Of a stretch of 23,552 bases of DNA, positions 1-6,968 are shown one piece after another. The notes below the pieces were generated by a model, which did not search any database, was not told the origin of the DNA, and saw only the letters and a list, made by a program, of their open reading frames with translations. Origin of the DNA: Methanomicrobiales archaeon (GTDB taxonomy: Archaea > Halobacteriota > Methanomicrobia > Methanomicrobiales > Methanospirillaceae); contig JADGNL010000016.1 of NCBI GenBank assembly GCA_017883495.1, positions 1 through 23,552 on the forward strand, in the 5' to 3' direction. The position numbers and the translations under genes were made by a program. Every line of letters starts with the position of its first letter. Positions within the stretch are counted from its first letter, which is position 1.

Positions 1-559
1 CCCGCGGCACGACCGCGCCATCCGCACCGAGCACGCCCGGCACGTCGGTCAGCAGGCCCACGCGCGCGAGGCCGAGTCGCGGCGCGAGGTACCCGACGAG
101 CTGATCACCCGAGACGATGCAGGCGCCGCGGTGCCGGTCCATCGCCACGTCGCCGTGGAGAACGGGCACGCACCCGAGCCCGAGCAGGAGCCTGAGCGGC
201 TCCAGCTCGAATGAGGCGATCCGTCCGTCCTCGGCCGTGCAGGCACCGAGCGGGTGAACGCCGACCGCATCCAGTCCCGCTCGCCGGAGCGCTGCCACGA
301 CCGCGCGGTTGAGCGATGCTACCGCCTCGTGCGTGACCGGGATCCCGGCCCTCGTGGATCGGTCCGCGCCGTGCGCGAGCCCATATCGGTGCGCCTCGGG
401 GTGGCCGCAGGAGCCGGCGCCGTGGACCACCGCGCCCGCAAAGGCCGCTTCGCCGAGCACGACCGCAATCGCGTCGATCGCGGCGCTGTCGATGCCGCCG
501 CCGCTCCGCTTCTCCGTGACCACGGACCCGCCGAGTTTCAGGAGGACCGGATCAGACAT
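1..559 (-). CDS. Isopentenyl phosphate kinase (3' end outside window)
   Basis: Phosphorylates isopentenyl phosphate to isopentenyl diphosphate, the last step of the archaeal (modified) mevalonate route to membrane lipids. It starts at ATG 559-557 and stays open to base 1, giving 186 residues of a family usually near 250-260. The amino acid kinase fold is clear: LKLGGSVVT at residues 7-15, HGAGSCGHP at 46-54 with the family's histidine at 53, VLHGDVAMD at 133-141, SGDQL at 150-154 and TDVPGVLG at 171-178. The start overlaps the mevalonate kinase stop by 8 bases, so translation is probably coupled. Next to mevalonate kinase this argues for isopentenyl phosphate kinase rather than a general amino acid kinase. 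The glycine-rich loop reads GAGSCGH where I expect GGGSFGH. Confidence 0.93.
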   Translation of the reverse strand, partial: MSDPVLLKLGGSVVTEKRSGGGIDSAAIDAIAVVLGEAAFAGAVVHGAGSCGHPEAHRYGLAHGADRSTRAGIPVTHEAVASLNRAVVAALRRAGLDAVGVHPLGACTAEDGRIASFELEPLRLLLGLGCVPVLHGDVAMDRHRGACIVSGDQLVGYLAPRLGLARVGLLTDVPGVLGADGAVVPR

Positions 560-1421
560 CGTGCTCCTTTCTCGCCCCGACCGTGTCGAGGCTCGTGACG
601 AAGGCCCGTCCACCGGCGCCGTCGAGTGCACCCGCAATTCGGTTCTTTCCGGTCTTCGGTGAGAGAGCGATCATGCAGCCCCCGCCTCCTGCCCCGGTCG
701 TCTTCGCCCCGAACGCCCCCGCGGCCCGGGCCGCGAGCACGAGCTTCGTCAGGGCCGGATGCCCGACACCGATCGCGTCGAGCAGGGCGTGGTTCGTGTC
801 CATCAGCTTTCCCAGGGCCTTGGGATCCTCGAGCTTCCGCACCCCTTCCAGGGTCAGGGCTCCGATTGCGTCGAGGATCGGGCAGATCACCCCTGGTCTG
901 ACCGCCATCTCCTCGGCCACGAGCTCGACCAAGCGCGAGGTGCTGTGCGAGACCTGTGTGTTACCGATAACCAGGTTCAGGTTCACTGGCGGAACCCGCC
1001 GCCGTGCCCCGTCCATGATCAGGACCAGCCCGCCCATGGTCGAGACGTAGGTGTCGGTTGGCGACGCCCGCCCTTTCTGGACTGCCTGCTCCACACGATG
1101 CGCCATCGTGGCGATCTCCTCGCGCTCGAGTCCGAGATGGAATTCGTCATTTGTTGCTGAGAGGGTCGCGACGGTTACCGCGGCCGACGAGCCGAGCCCG
1201 GCCGACGACGGCATCTGACTCGATACGTAAACCGAGCCCGTCACCCCAAGCTCCCGAAAGCACTGGGCGATGTACGGCGACTTGGCCGGCGCCGGGTGGC
1301 GGTGACGGCGGACCGAGACGAGGACGCGGGGCTTAATCGCCATCGCGAGCCCGGGCTTGTCGTAGACCACCGCATGCTCCCCGAACAGGAAGACCTTGCC
1401 CGGGGCCGACCATGTTGCCAC
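552..1421 (-). CDS. mvk: Mevalonate kinase (GHMP family)
   Basis: ATP-dependent phosphorylation of mevalonate to mevalonate 5-phosphate, feeding archaeal isoprenoid lipids. The 289-residue protein has the GHMP kinase motifs in order: PGKVFLFGEH at 7-16, the ATP loop PSSAGLGSSAA at 71-81, a likely catalytic aspartate at 123 within SPTDTY, and the C-terminal KTTGAGGGGC at 240-249. The start is GTG at 1421-1419, which is the only start matching the family N-terminus. A GGTGAT ribosome-binding site overlaps the end of the upstream MEMO gene, whose stop lies one base away. It is followed with an 8-base overlap by isopentenyl phosphate kinase, so the pair forms a lipid-precursor unit at the end of the ribosomal operon. 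Confidence 0.96.
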   Translation of the reverse strand: MATWSAPGKVFLFGEHAVVYDKPGLAMAIKPRVLVSVRRHRHPAPAKSPYIAQCFRELGVTGSVYVSSQMPSSAGLGSSAAVTVATLSATNDEFHLGLEREEIATMAHRVEQAVQKGRASPTDTYVSTMGGLVLIMDGARRRVPPVNLNLVIGNTQVSHSTSRLVELVAEEMAVRPGVICPILDAIGALTLEGVRKLEDPKALGKLMDTNHALLDAIGVGHPALTKLVLAARAAGAFGAKTTGAGGGGCMIALSPKTGKNRIAGALDGAGGRAFVTSLDTVGARKEHDV

Positions 1422-1422
1422 C

Positions 1423-2217
1423 CTATATCACCGCTAGTGCCGCATACCCCACGACCGAGGACATATCGCCGGTCGCATCGCCGCTCGTCGCGTACTGGAG
1501 CAGGCGTGCGTGCTTCGCACCTCTGGACTCGGCCGACGTGCAGGCGGCCGCGATCGGGCCGTACCCGCACGCCGTGACCCGCCGCTCGGCGATCCGCTCG
1601 TAAAAGCGCTCGAGGTCGAGGTCGGCGAGCGCCTCGATCGCATAGAGATCCTGCGACCGGGCAATCCGGTCGGGGACGTAGTGCGAGAAGTCGCTCGACG
1701 CGACCACCCGGACATCGCGTCCGGTCTCCTCGATCGCCCCGACGATCCGTTCGCCAAGGGCCGCCGCCGACCCGAGATCCTGGAGCCCCATCATCACCGG
1801 GGCGATCCGCGCTCGCGGGCACCGGTACTTGATAAACGGCATCTGGACCTCGAGGGAGTGCTCGTCGCGCATGTACGACTCGTTCGTGGGGATTCCGAGC
1901 GCCGCGACGAGGGCCGTGTCCGTGTCGACGACCCCGAGCGGAGTCTCCCACGGGACGGCCGAAGCGCAGGTCGGGTATCCCCCATGCGAGGGCCCGACCA
2001 CGACGAAAGTCCCGTCGAAGTCCGCCGGGAGCGTCGCATAGGCCTTGCCCGCGACCGCGCCCGAGTAGACGTACCCGGCGTGGGGCGCGACAATCGCGTA
2101 CGGGTCGCGCACCTCCGCCGTCTCCGCTCCGAGGAAGAACCGCTCGAGCAGCTGCTCGAGGTGGTGGGGCTCTCCCGGGTAGAACATGCCGGCGACCGCC
2201 GGCGTCCTGACCTGCAT
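1423..2217 (-). CDS. MEMO family protein (MJ0403-like, AmmeMemoRadiSam B)
   Basis: This 264-residue protein belongs to the conserved MEMO family, which is structurally related to class III extradiol dioxygenases; its archaeal function is not settled. It opens with RTPAVAGMFYPG. The likely metal-site residues are visible: His46 in PHAGY, His78 in GPSHGG and Cys217 in ACGYGPI, matching the His-His-Cys arrangement known from human MEMO1. It also has EHSLEVQMPF at 119-128 and SSDFSHY at 174-180. The ATG at 2217 is preceded by a good GGAGAGGT ribosome-binding site. It lies between rpsB and mevalonate kinase, a common arrangement in euryarchaea, where it is carried along in the ribosomal-mevalonate operon. 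Confidence 0.93.
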   Translation of the reverse strand: MQVRTPAVAGMFYPGEPHHLEQLLERFFLGAETAEVRDPYAIVAPHAGYVYSGAVAGKAYATLPADFDGTFVVVGPSHGGYPTCASAVPWETPLGVVDTDTALVAALGIPTNESYMRDEHSLEVQMPFIKYRCPRARIAPVMMGLQDLGSAAALGERIVGAIEETGRDVRVVASSDFSHYVPDRIARSQDLYAIEALADLDLERFYERIAERRVTACGYGPIAAACTSAESRGAKHARLLQYATSGDATGDMSSVVGYAALAVI

Positions 2218-2246
2218 GGGAGAACCTCTCCTGCCTCCTCGTATAT

Positions 2247-2855
2247 CTACAGATCGGTCTCGAAATCTTCCTGCGTCAGCGACGTCTGGATGCCGCGCTG
2301 GCGGAGCATCTCGCGCGTCAGCAGGTAGTAGACCATCGAGAGGGCCTTGCGCCCCTTGTTGTTGGTCGGGATCACGAGGTCGACGAACTGCGTCATGTTG
2401 TTGGTGTCGCAGAGCGCGACGACCGGAACCCCCGACTGGACCGCCTCGCGGATCGCCTGGGCGTCGCCGATCGGGTCCGTGACCAGCACGGCCTCGGGCT
2501 CGATGTAGCCGTGGAGGTTCTGGTTCGTCATCCTTCCCGGCACGAACCGGCCGGTCGCGGCCATGGCGCCGATCGCCTCGGCGAACCGCCGGGCCGGATA
2601 CTGCCCGTACTGGCGCGAGGTCACGACGAGGATCCGGGCCGGGTCGAACTGCGAGAGGTACTTGGCCGCGGTCTTGATCCGCTCGTCCGTCTCGCGGATG
2701 TCGATGATGTAGAGCCCATCCCCGCGAACGCGGTAGATGAACTTCTTCATGTCCTTGCTCTTCTGCTGGGTGCCGATGTGAATTCCGGCCGCGAGGTACT
2801 CCTCGACCGGGACGAGCGGTTCGGCGAGCTCGATCTCCATCTCATTTGCCGTCAT
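2247..2855 (-). CDS. rpsB: Small ribosomal subunit protein S2 (uS2)
   Basis: Structural protein of the 30S subunit. The 202-residue product carries the archaeal/eukaryotic uS2 pattern: YLAAGIHIGTQ near residues 20-30, IIDIRETDERI near 50-60, GRFVPGRMTNQN in the centre and CDTNN followed by VIPTNNKG. Length fits archaeal S2. The ATG at 2855 lies two bases after the enolase TAA; a second Met at residue 6 is possible, but the first start keeps the usual tight operon spacing. The gene ends 29 bases before the MEMO start. Confidence 0.96.
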   Translation of the reverse strand: MTANEMEIELAEPLVPVEEYLAAGIHIGTQQKSKDMKKFIYRVRGDGLYIIDIRETDERIKTAAKYLSQFDPARILVVTSRQYGQYPARRFAEAIGAMAATGRFVPGRMTNQNLHGYIEPEAVLVTDPIGDAQAIREAVQSGVPVVALCDTNNMTQFVDLVIPTNNKGRKALSMVYYLLTREMLRQRGIQTSLTQEDFETDL

Positions 2856-2857
2856 GC

Positions 2858-4045
2858 TTACTGCTGCTCCTCGATTCTGATCAGTTCGTTAAGTTTTGCG
2901 ATCCGCTCGCCGCCGACCGCGCCGGTCTTGAGGAAGATACATCCGAACGCGGTGCCGAGGTGGGCGATCGTGGTGTCGGTAGTCTCGCCCGAACGGTGGC
3001 TCATCACCGTGTCCAGGCCGTGGGTGTGGGCCATCTCGATCGCCTCCCAGGTGTCGGTCAGGGTGCCGATCTGGTTCGGCTTGATCAGCACGCAATTGGC
3101 CGAGCCGAGCTCGATCCCGCGCATGATCCGCTCGGGATTCGTGACGAAGAGGTCGTCGCCGCAGACAAGGCAGCGATCGCCGATCTCCTCGGAGAGGTCC
3201 GCGAAGCCCTCGAAGTCCTCCTCGTGGAGGGGGTCCTCGACGTAGATCAGATCGTAACGGTCCACGAGCTCGGCGATGTACGCGATCTGCTCCTCGGTTG
3301 TCCGGGCCGCGTCTTTGTACCGGTACGCGTCGTCCTTCCAGATCTCGCTCGCGGCCACGTCGATGCCCATGTTGATCACGAAGCCGACCTCGTCCGAGAC
3401 CGCGACCACGGCCTGATGAACCGTCTCGAAGGCGGTCAGATCGTCGATCGCGGGGGCCCAGGCCCCCTCGTCGCCCTTGCCCGAGCCCTTGCCCATGGCG
3501 ACCAGGAGCTCCTTCACCTTTCTGTGGACCGCGGCGTTCGCGAAGACTCCGTCCTCGGCGGTCGGCGCGCCGGTCGGCACGACCAGGAATTCCTGGATGT
3601 CGGTCGCGTTCAGCGCATGCGCGCCGCCGCCGATCACGTTCCCGAGCGGAAACGGGGTTTCGCCGGCGAAACAACCGCCGAGGTACCGGAAGAGTTCCTG
3701 GTCGAGAGCGGTCGCGGCCGCACGCGCGTTCGCGAGCGAGAGCGCGACCGCGACGTTCGCCCCGACCTTCGAGAGGTCGGGGGTTCCGTCGTGCTCACGG
3801 ATCGCCCGGTCGAACCCGGGCTGATCTGCCGCGTCCAGCCCGACGAGTTCGGGCAGGAGCCCCTGCTCCGCGTCGCGGATCGCCTCCGCGACCGGCCGCA
3901 CCTTCGCCTCGTAGGTTCCGGTGGACGCGCCCGAGGGCGCAGCCGAGCGGCCGAAGCCGGTGGTCGTCCAGATGTCGGCCTCGACCGTCGCGTTGCCGCG
4001 CGAGTCGAGGATCCGCCGTAGCCGGACGGCCTCAATCGTTGTCAT
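2858..4045 (-). CDS. eno: Enolase (divergent archaeal form)
   Basis: Converts 2-phosphoglycerate to phosphoenolpyruvate; in methanogens it works mainly in gluconeogenesis. At 395 residues it is shorter than the usual 410-430. Active-site elements are retained: SGASTG at 38-43, Glu152 in QEF, GDEG at 191-194, metal ligands Asp229 (GIDVAASE), Glu270 (VEDPL) and Asp297 (GDDL), catalytic Lys322, SHRSGET at 349-355 and Lys373 in KTG. Several otherwise strongly kept positions differ: GDEGAW in place of GDEGGF and IKPNQIGT in place of VKVNQIGT. The start is ATG 4045. rpoK lies 7 bases upstream and rpsB 2 bases downstream, the standard rpoK-eno-rpsB order. Confidence 0.95.
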   Translation of the reverse strand: MTTIEAVRLRRILDSRGNATVEADIWTTTGFGRSAAPSGASTGTYEAKVRPVAEAIRDAEQGLLPELVGLDAADQPGFDRAIREHDGTPDLSKVGANVAVALSLANARAAATALDQELFRYLGGCFAGETPFPLGNVIGGGAHALNATDIQEFLVVPTGAPTAEDGVFANAAVHRKVKELLVAMGKGSGKGDEGAWAPAIDDLTAFETVHQAVVAVSDEVGFVINMGIDVAASEIWKDDAYRYKDAARTTEEQIAYIAELVDRYDLIYVEDPLHEEDFEGFADLSEEIGDRCLVCGDDLFVTNPERIMRGIELGSANCVLIKPNQIGTLTDTWEAIEMAHTHGLDTVMSHRSGETTDTTIAHLGTAFGCIFLKTGAVGGERIAKLNELIRIEEQQ

Positions 4046-4052
4046 CTGCAGT

Positions 4053-4220
4053 CTACCTCCTCTTCACCGTGATGGGAATGACATTCTCTGTGAACTCTTG
4101 CAGGGCGATCTCTAACGGATCGGTCCGCAGAACGTTGATGAGTGTTGGTGCGCCCATCGAGATCTGGAGGGCGCGGGCTCCGATGATTCTCGCTTTTTCG
4201 TAACGGGTGTACGATTCCAT
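4053..4220 (-). CDS. rpoK: DNA-directed RNA polymerase subunit K (Rpo6)
   Basis: Small subunit of archaeal RNA polymerase, the counterpart of eukaryotic Rpb6 and bacterial omega, which helps clamp and assemble the largest subunit. Reading the minus strand from ATG 4220 gives 55 residues ending at TAG 4055-4053. The family pattern is clear: TRYEKARIIGARALQISMGAP at the N-terminus, then a leucine-rich stretch with RTDPLEIALQEF, then PITVKRR at the end. The protein is short, as is usual in archaea. A GAGG element lies about six bases ahead of the start. It sits between tRNA-Pro and enolase. Confidence 0.93.
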   Translation of the reverse strand: MESYTRYEKARIIGARALQISMGAPTLINVLRTDPLEIALQEFTENVIPITVKRR

Positions 4221-4248
4221 CGTCTGCCTCAAAATTGTTGGATGAGAA

Positions 4249-4321
4249 TGGGGTCGCTGAGATTCGAACTCAGGTCAGAGCATCCCGAACGCCCTAGGAT
4301 ACCAGGCTACCCCACGACCCC
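4249..4321 (-). tRNA. tRNA-Pro (anticodon CGG)
   Basis: The minus strand folds as a 73-base cloverleaf. The acceptor stem is GGGGTCG (4321-4315) with CGACCCC (4256-4250). The anticodon stem GGGCG/TGCTC encloses the loop TTCGGGA, giving anticodon CGG. The T arm is CTGAG-TTCGAAT-CTCAG and the discriminator is A at 4249. No intron and no encoded CCA. Its first base directly abuts the last base of the rpoN stop codon, so it must be cut from an mRNA-tRNA cotranscript unless it has its own promoter. Confidence 0.96.
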
Positions 4322-4510
4322 TCATTGGTACGGGTTGATTTCGTCAATGATCTCTTTGTGCGATAGGAGCATGCGCCGGCAACAGTACCGGAAGAGACCG
4401 AGGTCATCGAGGACCGCCTTCAGGTCCTCTCCGGCATCGCGTCGTCGCTTGAACTCCTCCCAGACGGGCGAGACGACTTTACCGCATGTAAAACATCGTA
4501 CGGGTATCAT
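4322..4510 (-). CDS. rpoN: DNA-directed RNA polymerase subunit N (Rpo10)
   Basis: Zinc-binding small subunit of archaeal RNA polymerase, homologous to eukaryotic Rpb10, needed to assemble the D/L platform. The 62-residue protein begins MIPVRCFTCGKV and contains the zinc ligands Cys6, Cys9 and the CC pair at 43-44 in RYCCRRM, the classic Rpo10 arrangement. It starts at ATG 4510 after an AT-rich spacer following rpsI. Its TGA is immediately adjacent to tRNA-Pro. Length is typical of archaeal RpoN (about 60-70). It is unrelated to bacterial sigma-54, which shares the gene symbol. Confidence 0.97.
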   Translation of the reverse strand: MIPVRCFTCGKVVSPVWEEFKRRRDAGEDLKAVLDDLGLFRYCCRRMLLSHKEIIDEINPYQ

Positions 4511-4537
4511 ACACGTTACTCTCGGTCTTTATTTAAT

Positions 4538-4939
4538 TTAACGGTACGACTTCTGGAACTTCGCGCGCGCTCCGCTGCCATGGGGTTTCTTGGCCTCCTT
4601 CTGGCGCGAATCGTTGACGAGCAGGGTCCGGTCGTAGCCGACGTACAGCTCCTTGAGTGCCGGGTCGTTGTGCCACTGCACGATGCCGCGCGCGAGCGCG
4701 GTCCTGACGGCCTCGGCCTGGCCCATGATCCCCCCGCCCACGACCGTGATCGAGGCGTCGATGCCGTCGATGCCGGTCGGGTAGAGGAGCAGGGGCTCCG
4801 CGATCTTCATGCGGGTCAGCTCTGTGCCATAGGCATCGAGCGGGACCGAGTTGATCCGGATCACGCCGCGACCCTCCCGGAGGGTCGCGCGCGCGATCGC
4901 GGTCTTGCGCTTTCCGCTGGTGTTGATCACCTTCGCCAT
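4538..4939 (-). CDS. rpsI: Small ribosomal subunit protein S9 (uS9)
   Basis: 30S protein whose basic C-terminal tail reaches the P-site tRNA. The 133-residue product shows the N-terminal TSGKRKTAIARATLREGRG, the central VVGGGIMGQAEAVRTALARG, and the diagnostic C-terminal tail ending ARAKFQKSYR. The start is ATG 4939, with a GGTGA ribosome-binding site just upstream that overlaps the start of the intergenic space after L13. It is followed 27 bases later by rpoN. The order L18e-L13-S9-rpoN is the conserved archaeal arrangement. Confidence 0.97.
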   Translation of the reverse strand: MAKVINTSGKRKTAIARATLREGRGVIRINSVPLDAYGTELTRMKIAEPLLLYPTGIDGIDASITVVGGGIMGQAEAVRTALARGIVQWHNDPALKELYVGYDRTLLVNDSRQKEAKKPHGSGARAKFQKSYR

Positions 4940-4952
4940 GCGTTCACCTTCG

Positions 4953-5375
4953 TTAATACTTCGCGCCGAGGAAGGTCGCGATCGCCCCGATCGTGACGTA
5001 CCTCGGGTTGTTCAGCCGGTCGATATGCGCCTCGGGCAGGGACTCGCGCTCGGCGGCCGCGAACTCGCGCGGGACACCGACGTAAGTCTTGATCGCCTTG
5101 AACGCCGCGACGCCGCGCTCGCGCTTGTACGGGAGCATGCCACGGATCGTCCGCTTGACGATGTGGTCGGGGCGCCGGGGATAGAATGGCCCGCCCTCGC
5201 GCGAGCCGCGCTCGCGCTTCTCGCGGAAGTCCATAAGGACGTGGGCCCGCGCGCCCGAGACGATCGCCTTCTCCGCATTGACGATCGCGAACTCTTCGCC
5301 TGCGAGCGCGCGCTTCGCGACCGTAGACGCGAGCCGCCCGAGCAGGAGATTCTCCGCATCGATCACCGTTACCAT
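4953..5375 (-). CDS. rplM: Large ribosomal subunit protein L13 (uL13)
   Basis: 50S structural protein. The 140-residue archaeal form starts MVTVIDAENLLLGRLAS, then has FAIVNAEKAIVSG at 29-41, the RRPDHIVKRTIRGMLP block at 67-82 and GVPREFA at 100-106. The frame is open well upstream, but ATG 5375 is chosen because it matches the family start and is preceded by GAGGTGA, a ribosome-binding site that overlaps the stop codon of L18e five bases away. That overlap suggests translation of L13 is coupled to L18e. Confidence 0.97.
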   Translation of the reverse strand: MVTVIDAENLLLGRLASTVAKRALAGEEFAIVNAEKAIVSGARAHVLMDFREKRERGSREGGPFYPRRPDHIVKRTIRGMLPYKRERGVAAFKAIKTYVGVPREFAAAERESLPEAHIDRLNNPRYVTIGAIATFLGAKY

Positions 5376-5380
5376 CTCGG

Positions 5381-5746
5381 TCACCTCAGGATCCGCACCC
5401 GGCTCCCCTTCGGGTTGTCGTTCAGGAGCTCTTCGATCGTCATGCAGGTCCCGTTTGCGCCCGTGATCTTGTCGGCCGCCTGGGCCGAGAAGTTCAGGGC
5501 CGCGACCCGGACGGCGCGATCGATCACGCCCGTGCCGAGCACCTTGCCCGGCACGAGGATCGTTTCGCCCTCGGCCGCGTACCGGTTGATCTTGCTGACG
5601 TTCACCTCGGCGCGCGCGTTCGTCGCGCCCTCGAGGCGGAACGCGATGTCGCGCCAGACCTGCGCTTCGTTCTCGCGCGAGGCCGCTTTCAGCGTCGTGA
5701 TCAGGTTCGTCAGACGCGGGTTGGTCTTCTCTCTCGTAAGTGTCAT
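5381..5746 (-). CDS. rpl18e: Large ribosomal subunit protein L18e (eL18)
   Basis: Archaeal/eukaryotic-specific 50S protein with the L15/L18e fold. The 121-residue product includes TNPRLTNLITTLK, then ARAEVNVSKINRYA in the first half, and TILVPGKVLGTG followed by ALNFSAQAADKI in the second. It starts at ATG 5746, two bases after the rpoD stop. Its final codons contain the ribosome-binding site of rplM. Length and position between rpoD and rplM are typical. Confidence 0.96.
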   Translation of the reverse strand: MTLTREKTNPRLTNLITTLKAASRENEAQVWRDIAFRLEGATNARAEVNVSKINRYAAEGETILVPGKVLGTGVIDRAVRVAALNFSAQAADKITGANGTCMTIEELLNDNPKGSRVRILR

Positions 5747-5748
5747 TC

Positions 5749-6570
5749 CTATGCCTCGGCAATCTCGTCAAGTGCGCGTGCGAGCTCGTCGCCCCGCCCC
5801 CGGAGGAAGCGGACCGACTGGCGGAGGATCTCGGCCGCCGGGATCGAGCCGTCCGATTCGACCGTGAAGATGAATCGGTCGGCCTCGGTCCCGACGCGGA
5901 CAGCGGGCTGGTCGCCGATCCCAGTGGACAGGCAGCCCTTCTCGCAGAGCCGGCAGAGCGAGCAGTCCTCGATCCGGGTCTCGTCGACCGCGACCGTCCG
6001 CCCGGTAAGACGGAGGACGCGGCGCGGGCAGGCATCGACGCAGACCCCGCATCCGTCGCAATGCGCGGCGACGGTCAGAACCGGGTAGTTCTTGTACCCG
6101 CAGATGGTCGTGGGCTGCCACTTCGCGTGGGCCTTTCCGGTGGAGAGGACCGCGCGCGCCTCGACCACGACCTTCTGCCCATTCTCGAGCTTGACGATCG
6201 GGATGTCGCCGATTGCGGGGGCGGCCTCGGGGTCGTTCGGGATCAGATCCCGCGACCAGACCATGCCCGGCCCCTCGACCGAGAGCGTGTACGAGACCGT
6301 GCAGCGGTCGCAGCCCTGCCCCTCGCAGGTGCACTCTTCGATCGGCACGTAGGTCCCGGTCTCGGTCCTGAGCGGCACGAGCCCGAGGCGGTGCGCGAGC
6401 ATCTCGTCAAAGAGCCCGCTCGTATTGTCGTAGATCCCGACGGAGTCGATTGCGAGCTTCGGCACCTCGCTCGCCATCGCGCGTCGGACCGCGTTCGCAA
6501 AGGAGGGCAGGGCCCCCGACAGGATGAACCGGCAGGAGTGCTCGTCGCGGTGCTGGCACTCGACCTGCAT
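5749..6570 (-). CDS. rpoD: DNA-directed RNA polymerase subunit D (Rpo3) with Fe-S domain
   Basis: Assembly-platform subunit of archaeal RNA polymerase, homologous to Rpb3/AC40 and bacterial alpha; it pairs with subunit L. The 273-residue protein has the alpha-like core (FANAVRRAMASEVPKLAI near 24-41, HRLGLVPL at 60-67). A ferredoxin-like insertion carries two full cluster motifs: Cys171, 174, 177, 181 followed by Pro, and Cys203, 206, 209, 213. It also has a third cysteine group at 80, 82, 87 and 90. Methanosarcina RpoD is known to bind two 4Fe-4S clusters at the equivalent place. The ATG shares one base with the S11 stop (TGATG), pointing to coupled translation. Confidence 0.97.
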   Translation of the reverse strand: MQVECQHRDEHSCRFILSGALPSFANAVRRAMASEVPKLAIDSVGIYDNTSGLFDEMLAHRLGLVPLRTETGTYVPIEECTCEGQGCDRCTVSYTLSVEGPGMVWSRDLIPNDPEAAPAIGDIPIVKLENGQKVVVEARAVLSTGKAHAKWQPTTICGYKNYPVLTVAAHCDGCGVCVDACPRRVLRLTGRTVAVDETRIEDCSLCRLCEKGCLSTGIGDQPAVRVGTEADRFIFTVESDGSIPAAEILRQSVRFLRGRGDELARALDEIAEA

Positions 6571-6965
6571 CAGACTCTCCTGCCCCGGCGTCCGCCCTTG
6601 GGGCGGATCGAGTCGTGCGGGACGGGGGTGACGTCTTCGATCCGACCGATTCGCATGCCCGCGCGGGCGAGCGCGCGAATTGCTGCCTGCGCGCCCGCAC
6701 CGGGCGAGCGCTGCTTGCCCTTGCCGGGCGCTCGGACCTTGACGTGGAGGCCGACGAAGCCCTTGTCCATGGCGGACTGGGCCACGTCGCCGGCCATCTT
6801 CATGGCCGCGTACGGGCTGGACTCGTTCCGGTCCTGCTTGACGACCATGCCGCCGCTGGACTTGGTGACTGTCTCGGCACCGGAGAGGTCCGTGACCGTG
6901 ATGATCGTGTTATTGAATGATGCGTAGATGTGGGCGATGCCCCATTTCTCTTTCGCGTCGGCCAT
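6570..6965 (-). CDS. rpsK: Small ribosomal subunit protein S11 (uS11)
   Basis: 30S platform protein near the Shine-Dalgarno helix. The 131-residue archaeal form reads EKWGIAHIYASFNNTIITVTD at the start, has SSPYAAMKMAGDVA in the centre, the RAPGKGKQRSPGAGAQAAIR block, and a C-terminal PHDSIRPKGGRRGRRV tail, all diagnostic of S11. The start is ATG 6965, three bases after the S4 stop would allow; the end overlaps rpoD by one base. Confidence 0.97.
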   Translation of the reverse strand: MADAKEKWGIAHIYASFNNTIITVTDLSGAETVTKSSGGMVVKQDRNESSPYAAMKMAGDVAQSAMDKGFVGLHVKVRAPGKGKQRSPGAGAQAAIRALARAGMRIGRIEDVTPVPHDSIRPKGGRRGRRV

Positions 6966-6968
6966 GGT

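Noticed and set aside
254..1336. Several plus-strand reading frames of 90-155 codons across 254-1336
   Set aside because: They lie opposite isopentenyl phosphate kinase and mevalonate kinase, are rich in Arg/Pro/Ser, and show no motif; they are GC-driven shadows.
2846..4021. 391-codon plus-strand frame opposite enolase
   Set aside because: It mirrors the enolase codons, with Asp/Arg/Val-rich filler composition and no domain; enolase on the other strand is certain.
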